Assembly: GCA_948144175.1 (NCBI GenBank)
Contig: CANXME010002098.1
Span: 310,001 to 374,000 of the forward strand
Direction of reading: 5' to 3'
Origin: Closterium sp. NIES-65
Taxonomy: Eukaryota > Streptophyta > Zygnematophyceae > Desmidiales > Closteriaceae
Length of the DNA stretch: 64,000 nt
The position numbers and the translations under genes were made by a program. Below the pieces are notes generated by a model that was given only the letters and a program-made list of their open reading frames with translations, did no database searches and had not been told where the DNA came from. Of this stretch, positions 10,238-21,100 are shown piece by piece; the stretch's first letter is position 1, and each line of letters begins with the position of its first letter.

Positions 10238-13200
10238 TCAGTAGTACTGCTTGATTGTTCGTTCTGAAAAGGTTCCAAAGTCCATGCCCGGTTGCCATGG
10301 CACCAACTCCTGCAGGGATTGTGATGAAAGGGAGGGAATGCAATGGAGTGGTATGCATGGGAGAGAGCTGAGAGGTGTGAAGGGTGAGAGGTGTGAGAGT
10401 GAGAAGAGTGCGAGAGGTGTGAGGGGCGGTGTGATGCGGCGCTAGTGATAAAGCTTGTCTGACACAGATGGCCAACAAGAAAGGAGCCAACAAGAAAGGA
10501 GCCAATAAGAAAGGAGCCAATAAGAAAGGAGAGAGTGCAAGCAGACTAGTGGTGGGCCCCACCTCTGGTGTAAGAGAGCAGCAGGGAGGCATGTCGAGAG
10601 GCTCGTTCCTGGGTTGCGGAGAAGTGGGGAGAACACCGGGGAGTGAGTGAGAGTGGGAGACATGGATCAAGAGGAGAGTGTGCGGGTGAGCAGGAGCTGT
10701 GAGGGATGGCATGACTGGGAGAGCATGGGGGGAATGCAGGTGGAAGACATCCAAACAAACATATGGCATGGTTCCGCTGATGGTAGTGCCTGCCTGAGCC
10801 ATGTTGACAGAGGCGTCAGCATGTGAGGGGTTGGTTGGGTGGGAGAGACACAGAGCCCCCGACTATGCTGCACAGTGCATGCTAGCAACACGTACCATGA
10901 GGGCTGATGATCGGGCGAGGGCAGCACGGCGATTGTGATTGGTTCGCGCAGCGATGGTGCATGGGAGGGATGGTGGCATGGGAGTGGAGATGCAACACGG
11001 GAGAAGGGATGAGAAGGAGAATTGGGCAACATAGTGGAAGCACAACGGGAATGGAGGTGGTGAGAGCTTTGAGATGGTGAGAGCGGTGGCAGGAGCAGCA
11101 ACGTCTGGACCAAGCACATGGTGATTGCTTGCATGACTTACATGAGCATTGCTAAGAGCATCTCCCTATGAGCTTAGGCATTGCACATGGATGGAAAGTG
11201 CGGGCACACATGAACACAGTACGGACCTGCATGAACAGTACGAACCTGCATGAACAGTACGAACCTGCATGAACAGTACGAACCTGCATGAACAGTACGA
11301 ACCTGCATGAACAGTACGTACCTGCATGAACAGTACGTACCAGCATGAATAGTACGTACCTGCATGAACAGTACGTACCTGCATGAACAGTACGTACCTG
11401 CATGAACAGTACGTACCTGCATGAACACTGCTAATGTGGCGCGAGAAACGCCTATTGATGATGCCGACCCTTTGGGTGCCTGTGTGCATGCATGGCATGG
11501 CACGGGTGGGTGAAATGGCATGGAAGGGCCGGCTGAGTATGATAAGACAGGTGGGGGTGGATATGGCATTAGCAGGACGAACATGGACTGGAGTGACATG
11601 GGTTGGGATGGCAACGGCACAGAGCTGATGGGATGGAGGCAACGGGACGAAGCAGAATGAGGGACGGCGGAAATGAATACAAGTGTGAAGATGGGATATG
11701 TGGGAGAAGAGGGGATATGTGGGAGAAGAGGCAGGGTACCGCAACACAGTGGGGCGTGGCAGCTAGGAGCCCCCCCGACTGGATGGACATGGCGTGACCC
11801 ACTTGAAACGCTATGCACCCCTCTGGTATACGCGCCTGGTACACATGCATGCATGCACAAAGATGCATGGAACACGTAATGAGGCATGATCGGCACCGCA
11901 ATCAAAATGGAATCAAGACAAGGATGGTGAATGGACAACAAGAGAATGTCAACAGAACCACCGGATGGTGCTTGCTTCGTGCAAGACAAGGATGGTGCTT
12001 GCTTCTTGCAAGACAAGGATGGTGCTTGCTTCTTGCAAGACAAGGATGGTGCTTGCTTCTTGCAAGACAAGGATGGTGCTTGCTTCTTGCAAGACAAGGA
12101 TGGTGCTTGCTTCTTGCAAGACAAGGATGGTGCTTGCTTCTTGCAAGACAAGGATGGTGCTTGCTTCTTGCAAGACAAGGATGGTGCTTGCTTCTTGCAA
12201 GACAAGGATGGTGCTTGCTTCTTGCAAGACAAGGATGGTGCTTGCTTCTTGCAACACACACCTGCACAATCTGCCCGTCCCTGGTTCGGATGTAGAGGCC
12301 ACACGAGGGGTCCAGGTCGCTGCCCTCCACCGCCTCCCCTCCCCTCCAGAACTGCGCCCTCGTCAGGCCTGACATAGATACAAGCAGGCAGGGAGGAAGA
12401 GACTGAGTGAGGGAGGGGCGAGTGTGTGATCGAGGGAGGGAGAGCGCGAGTGAGTGAATGAGGCCGGCACAAGAGAGGTACTTGCGTGGGAGCAAGCAGG
12501 AGCGCAACTTGGGAAGATGCACGGAGAGAAGAGAACGCAAGCACGTGCCTGTGAGGGAGCCATGATCCAGGTGCCAGCCACACCACGACGACACGTCCGC
12601 ATCTGCCACAGCCGTTAGACTCTCAGAAGCAGACACACCCCCATTGCCCCCATTGCCTGCACACGCCACTGCCTCCTCCCTTGATACCCTGCTGCTCTCA
12701 GCAGGCAATTCGCCCTCTCCCTCTCCCTCTCTCTCTCCCTGTGCTGCTGACGGTGCGGGTGGGGGCTGCTGCGGTGACAGGTAGAGCAGCAGGCGGGCCT
12801 TGTGGCAGGGGGACTGCTCCACCACTCGTAGCAGCTTGCCTGAGGGCACGTGAGGGTTCCTGCTGTGCACTGGCATGGGGTGGTGTGGTGGCGTGGAGAG
12901 GGATGACAGGCTGAAAGAACGGTTCCACTTGACAATGCTCAAATGCCGACGTTTGAAAGGAAGGAAGGAAAACCACTCATGCAAGATAGTTGTGGTTTGA
13001 AGGCTCACCGTAGGCATCACAATGTTGCAGCAACTGCTTGCCCACGTCCACTATCAACCGGCCCAGCGCCTTGAAGGCTGAGGCAATTACAGCGGAGCAG
13101 GGAGAAGAAAGAGTGGAAGTCAATTCAGCGTCATGATGTGACTATAACGAGTCAGTATCACATGCACAGGAGGCAGCTAGCTGAGTGGCTGGAGGCCAGC

Positions 13201-14459
13201 TCACCTGGTTCAAGCTCGGGAAGGTCTTGTGAGGGCCACACGTTGGGGCGGCAGTAGGTGGGGAACCTGTGTGCAGGGTATGCGCATGTGCATGGGTGCA
13301 TGTACATGAGTACATGGTGCATGTGCAGACAAACTTCCACATGCACACGTAGGTGCACATGCAAGTGCAGATGCACATTCGCGCACATGGACATGCATGT
13401 AAGAATGAGGTGGGGTTGCACTAGTGGATAAAGCTATGAACGAAATTCAGGGCAGGTGCCTTCTTGGCACCCTCACAACAGGCTTGCTTTTGCTCACCTG
13501 CGTATAAGCTCAGGATCGGTGGTGGGCGTGTCGGTGAGCGGGTTGGCATAGAAGGACGCCTTGAGCGCGTCCCTTCTGCCTGCCTCCACCGACTCCTTAC
13601 CCTCGCTCCATCCAAAGCTGTACCTGCCGTGCACCGTACGCGTGCAGTCGAATCAGGCGCATGCGACATTGTTGTGAGTTGACATGAACAGGCACGAAAC
13701 ACGAGAGTTTGAAGAGAAGGATTAGCCACGGCACTTACTTGCTGTTTGGGTCCTCAATGCGTCTCTTGGCCTCTTCTGGGAGCGCCCCAAGCCTGGACAC
13801 GTGCACACGCCCATGGTCATGCACGCACCAACACAGTGATGCACAGTCCCGCACAGGAATCAGCTGAAGTGTGGTTTGGACGAGTTGGAACAATGTGACA
13901 CTGCTGGGTATTAGGTATACAGACCTTAATGCGAGCGGAAGAAGCCGTTCCCTTGCCTCAGGATAGCCGGGAACCTGAAAACAGACCACGCTACTCTTCA
14001 GCCGACTTGTTTTCCTTTCTTTTTACAAAACGAAGAAACGCAGCACTCAAGGCAGTAGCTCGCAGCGTATCTCTACTCGCAGCATGTTCTCTTACATCGG
14101 AAACAGCAATGATTCCCAGACCTCCAGGCCCGAAAGCAGCTTCGATTTGAGAGGAGAGATCGTTGCCTTCCTGGTTGTAATCCAACGGACGGGCAGAAAC
14201 GAGGGGTGAGTCACTACTGGTGATAGCTCACGCAACTACTAGTGCTTTCTCGCTGATGCTTTTTGAACGAACTATACACGGGAGTCAGCGACGCGATGCA
14301 ACTGCGATGCGTGCGTCAGGGACATTCTAGTGCCACCGACGACGGAGCGCTGCCGTCATCTGATCGCGTGGTAAATGCGAGGCTGACGTAACTGAGACGT
14401 CACGACACTGGCTAATGACAGACCTTGAGATCCGCGAAGCTCACTCGAACCACCTCCAT
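10238..14459 (-). CDS. 2-oxoglutarate/Fe(II)-dependent oxygenase (isopenicillin-N-synthase fold), 13 exons
   Basis: Minus-strand exons, 5' to 3': 14459-14424, 14170-14096, 13974-13925, 13792-13739, 13623-13498, 13266-13205, 13077-13009, 12839-12549, 12368-12262, 11835-11740, 11104-10896, 10608-10563, 10309-10238 (430 residues). It resembles a small plant family (from memory, Arabidopsis At5g48020/At3g63290 type) of unknown substrate. Iron ligands are visible as HLD (His247, Asp249) and His319 in ATPHC. Arg375 in REPITIAV fits the 2-oxoglutarate-binding Arg. FGWSEGKE and GLYIRTRDGQIV are also family-typical. A ~60-residue acidic low-complexity insertion precedes the iron site. Intron 8 begins with GC (GCACGT) instead of GT. 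The 5' half of exon 11 is the least certain part. Introns 9, 10 and 12 hold minisatellites. Confidence 0.85.
10468..10532. repeat. 15-bp minisatellite in oxygenase intron 12
   Basis: Four tandem copies of a 15-bp unit, GCCAACAAGAAAGGA, with C/T variation. Located in the last intron of the minus-strand oxygenase gene. It makes a short Lys-rich ORF on the plus strand that I do not take as coding. Confidence 0.9.
11216..11426. repeat. 19-bp minisatellite in oxygenase intron 10, each unit with a donor-like motif
   Basis: Eleven copies of a 19-bp unit (plus strand ACAGTACGAACCTGCATGA, or GTACGT in the right half). Read on the gene's sense strand, every unit contains GCAG followed by GTACGT or GTTCGT, a good match to an AG/GT splice junction. 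Period 19 keeps it open in several frames. Confidence 0.92.
11963..12252. repeat. 27-bp minisatellite in oxygenase intron 9
   Basis: Nearly 11 copies of a 27-bp unit around GGATGGTGCTTGCTTCTTGC, almost identical between copies except the first. It lies between exon 9 and exon 10 of the minus-strand oxygenase gene. Because 27 is divisible by three, it forms long repetitive ORFs on both strands that are not genes. Confidence 0.93.
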
Positions 14460-15129
14460 GGCACCACCTGCTGCTCGCTTCAACTCGAACTGTTAGCTTC
14501 ACGATAGGAACCAACGCCGAGAGAAGATGAAACCCCAATCACTAAGATAGATACGCGAAGTGGAAACAGGCGAATGCGGAGGTCGAGCAACGTGTGTCGC
14601 GGAAGGTGACAAAGGTAGACCCAAAGCACGAGTAGACAGAGGATGTCCAGTCCACGCTCCAGAGTGTGGTTCAGGCTTCTAGAGAAATTTCAGGAGTTTC
14701 GATTGATCTCCACTCCACATTTGAAATGAAATGCTCAAATTTGACCACTACACCAGGGAGCCTTGGGATTTGCGCAGCCAGCGTGAGCATGAAGATTCAG
14801 CAGGCACACTTGCCTGCGAGTACAGTTGGCGATTGACGTTGCGACAGCCCACGAAAGCTTCTGCGAACAATGTATGGGAATATGCGGTGTAGCTGCGACA
14901 GTTCGCATCATTGTTTGTAGAATTGGTTTGATCGAGATAAAGACGAAAAGCGAGTCACACAGTTAGGAGCACAATTTTTGAATGGATGAGGCACATGCAT
15001 GCATCTGGTTTCACCCCATATTCACTACAACACCTCGGCACTCCCAGTGCCGCTGATAGTCCGCTGGTAGACGAGGCAGGAATCAGGACTAACATCAGGC
15101 TGTTTCCAAGGGTTCCTGGTTGCTCGCCA
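14460..15129. promoter_or_regulatory. Divergent intergenic region, probable shared promoter
   Basis: 670 bases separate the start codon of the minus-strand oxygenase from that of the plus-strand plastid adenylate kinase. Both promoters and 5' UTRs must lie here. I see no TATA box or other element that I would defend, and no coding sequence. Confidence 0.4.
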
Positions 15130-18100
15130 ATGGCTCTCTCGCTGCAAGCCAGCTCCGCCGTTCCGCTGCGCGCAGCGTTCAAGCAGGAACGCGCGCGCGA
15201 TGCCACGTCAGTGAGCGTGGCATTTGCTCCGCGAGTTGCGACGACCAACGCCAGCCGTTCGTGCGTTCGTAGAGGAAAGGCGACCGCGCAGCGACGACAA
15301 TGGCGGTCGCTGAAGGTGCCATATTTGCGCTACATATGTTCACATGCACGCGACTAAGTAAAATGTGGGAAGTGTATTGTCGTTCGGCGTGCGCTCGTCT
15401 TGCTTCCCATAGCAGTCAGCTCCGCTATGCACCTCTTTCCATCCTGCCCCTCGGCTCCTTCCCACCGTTATCTTCCAACCCGCAGGTTGCGGCGTCATCC
15501 GCGACAAAGACAGCAGAACCCGTAGAGGAGGAATCGACCGTGCTGCGTGTGATTATATCGGGGGCTCCGGCATCGGGAAAAGGCACACAATGCGAGGAGA
15601 TTGTAAAGAAGGTTCGTGCATTGGAAGGTATGCGACAGAACAGATTTCACCGAAATGGGGTGGAAGGACCAGAGCTGCGGGGACAATCATAACTGCTGAC
15701 AGCGTCATGCCTGCCTGTTGTTCAGTCACCCCCGCTGTTTCATCCCATTTGCTTCTTGCAGCGCTGTTCCCTTGGGCCCTCACCGCCACTACTGCCTGGT
15801 GCATGTCCCCATGAGGAACTGGGGTCAGACAAGGTGCTTGTTTCTAGAGGTGCAATGTGCTCCTTTCTGTCAGCTCACACCCCCTCGTGGCCGCCAGTAC
15901 GGTTTGGCGCAAATCTCAACGGGCGACCTGCTGCAGGTTAACTCTCTGGCAACTCTCCTGTCTCATTCTCCTCGTTTCTGCCTCCTTATCGCCTCCGACC
16001 CCCTCGCCATCAGTACGGTTTGGTGCACATCTCAACGGTCGACCTGCTGCGGGTTGATTGCGCTGAAGCACGCCTGTCTCATTACTCCTCGTTCCCGCCT
16101 CCTTATCGCCTTCCACCCCTCCTTCCATCCATTCTTCTTTCACCCCTCGTGGCCGCCAGTACGGCTGGGCGCACATCTCAACGAGCGACCTGCTGGGGGT
16201 TGACTGTGCTATGACACGCCTATCTCGTTTCTCCTGACTCCCGCCTCCTTACCGCCTTTCACCCCTCCTTCCGCCGCTCCTTCCACCCCTCGTGGCCACC
16301 AGTACGGCTTGGCGCACATATCAACGGGCGACCTGCTGCGGGACGAGGTGGCGCGCGACACGGAGAACGGCAGGCAGGCCAAGGCGTTCATGGACGCGGG
16401 GCAGCTCGTGCCTGACGACCTCGTCATCAGCGTGAGTGGGGATGGGATGAGATGAGATTGTTGAGGCTTCTCAGAAATCCCTCACGAGGTCGCTCGGGGC
16501 ATGACGAGCGGGAGGAGTGCTGCCAAGGCGTTCATGGACGCGGGGCAGCTCGTGCCGGACGACCTCATCATCAGCATGAGTGGGGATGGGATGAGATTGT
16601 TGAGGAGAATTCTCAGAAAGCTCTCACGAGGTGGTGTGAAGCTGGCTGCAAGGGAAGGGCTGTGTGGTCGGCCAGGTTGCATTGGTTGGGGTAGATGACG
16701 GTCCTGTATGTCCCCCACTCTCATAGCGCCCCATAGCTCCCCATCTTCGACTCCATAGCACCCTGTCTCTCCCACTATCATTCAAATCTCGCACTCTCCT
16801 CGCCCTGCCTTGGAAATTCACTGTCATGTCTCAGTCTCATCTCACTCCCATCGCCCCCTCTCCCTCTCCTTCACAGATGGTGCAGGCGCGTCTATCCCAG
16901 CCGGACGCGCGGACCAAGGGGTGGCTGCTGGACGGCTTTCCGCGCTCGCCCGCACAGGCACAGGCGCTCATGGATGCTGGGGTGGTGCCAGACGTCTTCC
17001 TGCTGCTGCAGGTGCGTTGGGGCTGTGGGCTTACTATTTATTCGTGAGTGAGGCCGAATTCCGAGGCGACTCACAAGGCACAGGGGCTCATGGACGAAAG
17101 GGGTGGTTCTGGACGTCACTGCAGGAGCGCCGTGCGTGAATCCAGTGTGTGCGCCCAGGGTGGTGGGATGGTGATCGACGTCATTCATATAACTGAAAGT
17201 GTTTTGCTTTGGTGGCATTGCCTCCCTACTGCCGCGTGTCTCCACAGGTGCCGGACAGCATTCTGGTGGAGAGGGTGGTGGGGCGCAGGCTGGACCCGCA
17301 CACCAACCGCATCTACCACCTCACCTTCTCCCCTCCCGAGAGCGAGGAGGTTCGAGCGCGGCTCATCCAGCGGTCTGACGACACGGAGGAGAAGGTACAA
17401 GGTAGCATTGCTTGCTTGCACAGCACCTACTCAACACTCACTCACACCTTTCTCCACCTTTTCAAATACCTTCACACGCCTTCCTGCCTCTCACGCTCGC
17501 TTTGTTGCCTAACGTCTTTGCACCTCTTGTTTTTCACCGCCCCCTTCCTCTCACTACTACACAGGCGCTAGCGCGGGTGGAGGTATACAAGCAGCACGTG
17601 ACGCATGTGGTGAATGCATACAGGGAGAAATTGGTGGAGGTACGTCTGTGTGTCAGCTGGGGGGAGGGAAAATGGATGGAGGAGGGTGGGTTGTCATGAG
17701 TGGGTGACATGGAACGTGTTGGGCTGGATCAACCCTTCCTCCCAAATCCTCTTCATCCTGCCCATATTCTCTTCATCCTGCCCATATTCTCTTCATCCTG
17801 CCCATATTCTCTTCATCCTGCCCATATTCTCTTCATCCTGCCCATATTCTCTTCATCCTGCCCATATTCTCTTCCTCCCCTACCCCTGTCTCCCAGATCC
17901 ATTTCACCCTGTCATCTCCCCTCTACCCCCTTTCCCCTGCCCCTCTTCCCTCTACCCTCTTCCTCTTTCCCACTTCCCCTACCCTCGTCGCCCTTTCCTC
18001 ATCGAATGCAGGTGAACGGGCATCGAGGCAAGCACGAGGTGTTTGCTGACATCAGCAGCGCTCTGGACAAGGCCAGGGCAGACAAGGTGGGGTCACCAAC

Positions 18101-21100
18101 GAAGCATCCTCGTGCCTCTCCCCACAGTCCACAAAACCGTTCTCACTCTCTGTCTGCCGCTCCTCTGGCCAATCAGGGACCACAAAACCGTTCCCACCCT
18201 GTTGCACCCGTCCCTTTTTACTCATTCCACCTGCGCTCCTCCCTTGCCTCTCTCCCGCCTCTGCTTGAACGTTGTGTGTCCCCTCCCCCCGTGCCCCCGT
18301 GCACTTGTGCGCCTGTGCATGCAGCAGGAGGGGGCACCAGCAGCAGCGGAAGAGGGCACGTGGAGGGGCATGCCAACGCGGCTGAACGACATCCCTCACA
18401 GCCGGGAGATTCGGCAGTACTTTTATGATGACGCCTGCTCCGCTGCCGTCAACGCCGTCGCAGCCGGGAAACAGCGCATCAAGGTGGGATAAGTGGCTAG
18501 TGCATGGGCTTTGAGGTGCCTCACAGGTGGGAAATTCGGCAGTACTTCTATGACGATGCCTGTCCTGCTGCTGTTAACGCCGTGGCTGCTGGGAAACAGA
18601 GGATCAAGGCGGGGCGGGGGGGCAGTGCATGGCATGGCTGGCATCTGGCATTTCTCTTGGTATAGCATGTGTTGGCCCTATTCTGATGGCAATACAACGT
18701 GCAGCGATAGAATAGTGCATGGAAGGGCTACTGTGATGATTTACGGATTGCCAACCCCATTCCACCCCCCTGTGCTCTTGCCCTGTCATCCTGCATGTGC
18801 CATGGATGGGTATGTGGTGTGTGGCTCGTTGTATGACTGAATGGCCATACCATGCTGTGGCATGTGGGTGTGTGCTTGTGATGATGGGGTGCATATGAGG
18901 GTGGGAGGTGCGGGCACTCTGTGCCTGTGTGTGCGCTGTGTGAGTGTACAATGTGTGTGTGTGCTGTGTGTGAGTGTACAATGTGTGTGTGTGCGCTGTG
19001 TGAGTGTACAATGTGTGTGTGTGCGGTGTGTGTGCATGTGTGTTCTCGCCCATCCATCAGCTGGAGTGTCTAATCCCAGAGCTCAACCCTCAAATGGTCA
19101 GCCCTTTTCTCAACCCTTGCACGGTCAATCGTCCCTTACTTCTCAACCCTTTCTTTACATTCCTATCCCATACGTCGTGTGCCATACGTAATGCGTTTCA
19201 CCAGATTTCCTCCCTTCCAATCCCTCTCCCCCGTCTCATTATTTCCAAGCCCTCACCCTCCATCCCCTCCTCTTTTCTCGCCCCATTTCTGGCCTCTACT
19301 TCTCTCAACCCCTCCTTCCCCCGCACCGTTCTCCACTCCAACCTACTCACCCCACACTCCCTGCACTGCATCGCACACTGTAGCCCAGTCGATCACTCAC
19401 TCTGCCGCTCCCACCCCATGTGCCACGCCACTCAGCAGAACATGTACCACACTGACTGTTCAGTTCAGTTTTCTTTAATGCCCCTCTGCCCCTTGCCCCC
19501 CTTCTTGGCTCACTCTGCCCTCTGCCACCCTGCGTGTGTGTTATTCAATACCCCCGCCTGTCCTTCCCCGTGCGGTGCCCTGCCTGCCTGCGTGCCTATT
19601 GTGTCCTGCCTGCCAATCAGGACGTGTACCGCATTGGCACGCTGCTGGAGCTCATGAGGGAGCTGGCGTTCACCTTTGCACGCAAGGGCAAGCGCGTTAA
19701 GGTGAGGCCAGTCAAGCGACGGGTGATGGGGGTGATGGGGGTGATGGGGGTGATGGGGGTGATGGGGGTGATGGGGGTGATGGGGGTGATGGGGGTGATG
19801 GGGGTGATGGGGGTGATGGGGGTGATGGGGGTGATGGGGGTGGTGGGGGTGGTGGGGGTGATGGGGGTGATGGGGGTGATGGGGGTGATGGGGGTGATGG
19901 GGGTGATGGGGGTGATGGGGGTGATGGGGGTGATGGGGGTGATGGGGGTGGTGGGGGTGGTGGGGGTGATGGGGGTGATGGGGGTGATGGGGGTGATGGG
20001 GGTGGTGGGGGTGATGGGGGTGGTGGGGGTGATGGGGGTGGTGGGGGTGATGGGGGTGGTGGGGGTGATGGGGGTGGTGGGGGTGATGGGGGTGATGGGG
20101 GTGATGGGGGTGGTGGGGAGGTGAGGGGCGTGAAGGGAGGAGGGGTGGGGCTGAAGGGGGAGCGGAAGGGTGGAGGTCATGAGGGAGCTAGCATGCGCCT
20201 TTGCACGCACGGGCAAGCGCATCAAGGTGGGGGCAGTCAAGGGACGAGGTGTGCGGTTGAAGGGGGAGTGGATGTGAAGGGGGGCGTTCTGCAGATCAAA
20301 GGGGGAATAAAGGGTGGAGAGTGGGAAGGGAATGCAGGCGTGATGGTGAGGAGAGAAGGGCAGTGAGTGAAACGTCTGTCTACGCTTACCTTCTCCTTGG
20401 AGCCACCTCACTTCATTTTTCCTCACTGCCTATTCCTCCAATCCGGCCTTCCTCATCCACGTTCCTCCTGCATGTGGCAAGGCGCTGTGCAATGCTCACC
20501 TCCCTCTCGCCTCTCTAACTGCCTGTAGCCCTCACTATCCCCACTCCATGCCTCACATGCCCCTGCCCCTGCCCCTCTGCCTGCCACCGCACGTGCCCAT
20601 TCCATGCCTGTCTATGCCCTTGCTGCTGTCCCCTTCCCTCTCTCCCTCCCTTCCCTCCTTGCCAACCCCACCAGGTGTGTGTGCAGGGCAGCATGGGGTC
20701 GGGCATATTCACGAACAGGCCTCACACTCCCCTCTGCCTGCCTCTGCATATGCCCCTGCTCCTTTTGCCCTCCCCCCTGCTCACCCCCCCCAGGTGTGTG
20801 TGCAGGGCAGCATGGGGTCGGGCATATTCGCGGGCATGCCGTTGCAGCTGGCGGGCACGCGCAGGCTGCTGGAAGCCATGGACTGGGGAGAGGAGCTCAA
20901 CGAGAAGATTGTACTGGGCTCTGTTGGTGAGCTGAAGGCAGGTGACTCGGTATGTGGGTGCATTAAGGGTTGGTGGGGAGGTACAAGGGTGGGTGGCACG
21001 CGCAGGCTGCTGTGGGTCATGGGTGGGGGACGAGCTCAACGAGAGAATTGTACTCGGCTCCGTGGGTGCGTTGGGGGTGGGAGCCAATCAGTGTGGATGG

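Noticed and set aside
11216..12252. CRISPR-like direct repeats
   Set aside because: Units are directly contiguous with no unique spacers and lie in introns of a eukaryotic gene, so they are minisatellites.
11174..12586. Long minus-strand ORF with two families of peptide repeats
   Set aside because: It reads through introns 9 and 10 of the oxygenase gene. The peptide repeats are the 27-bp and 19-bp minisatellites.
19534..20124. ORF of Met-Gly-Val repeats
   Set aside because: It is the translation of the 9-bp intronic minisatellite of the adenylate kinase gene, running through exon 10 in the wrong context.
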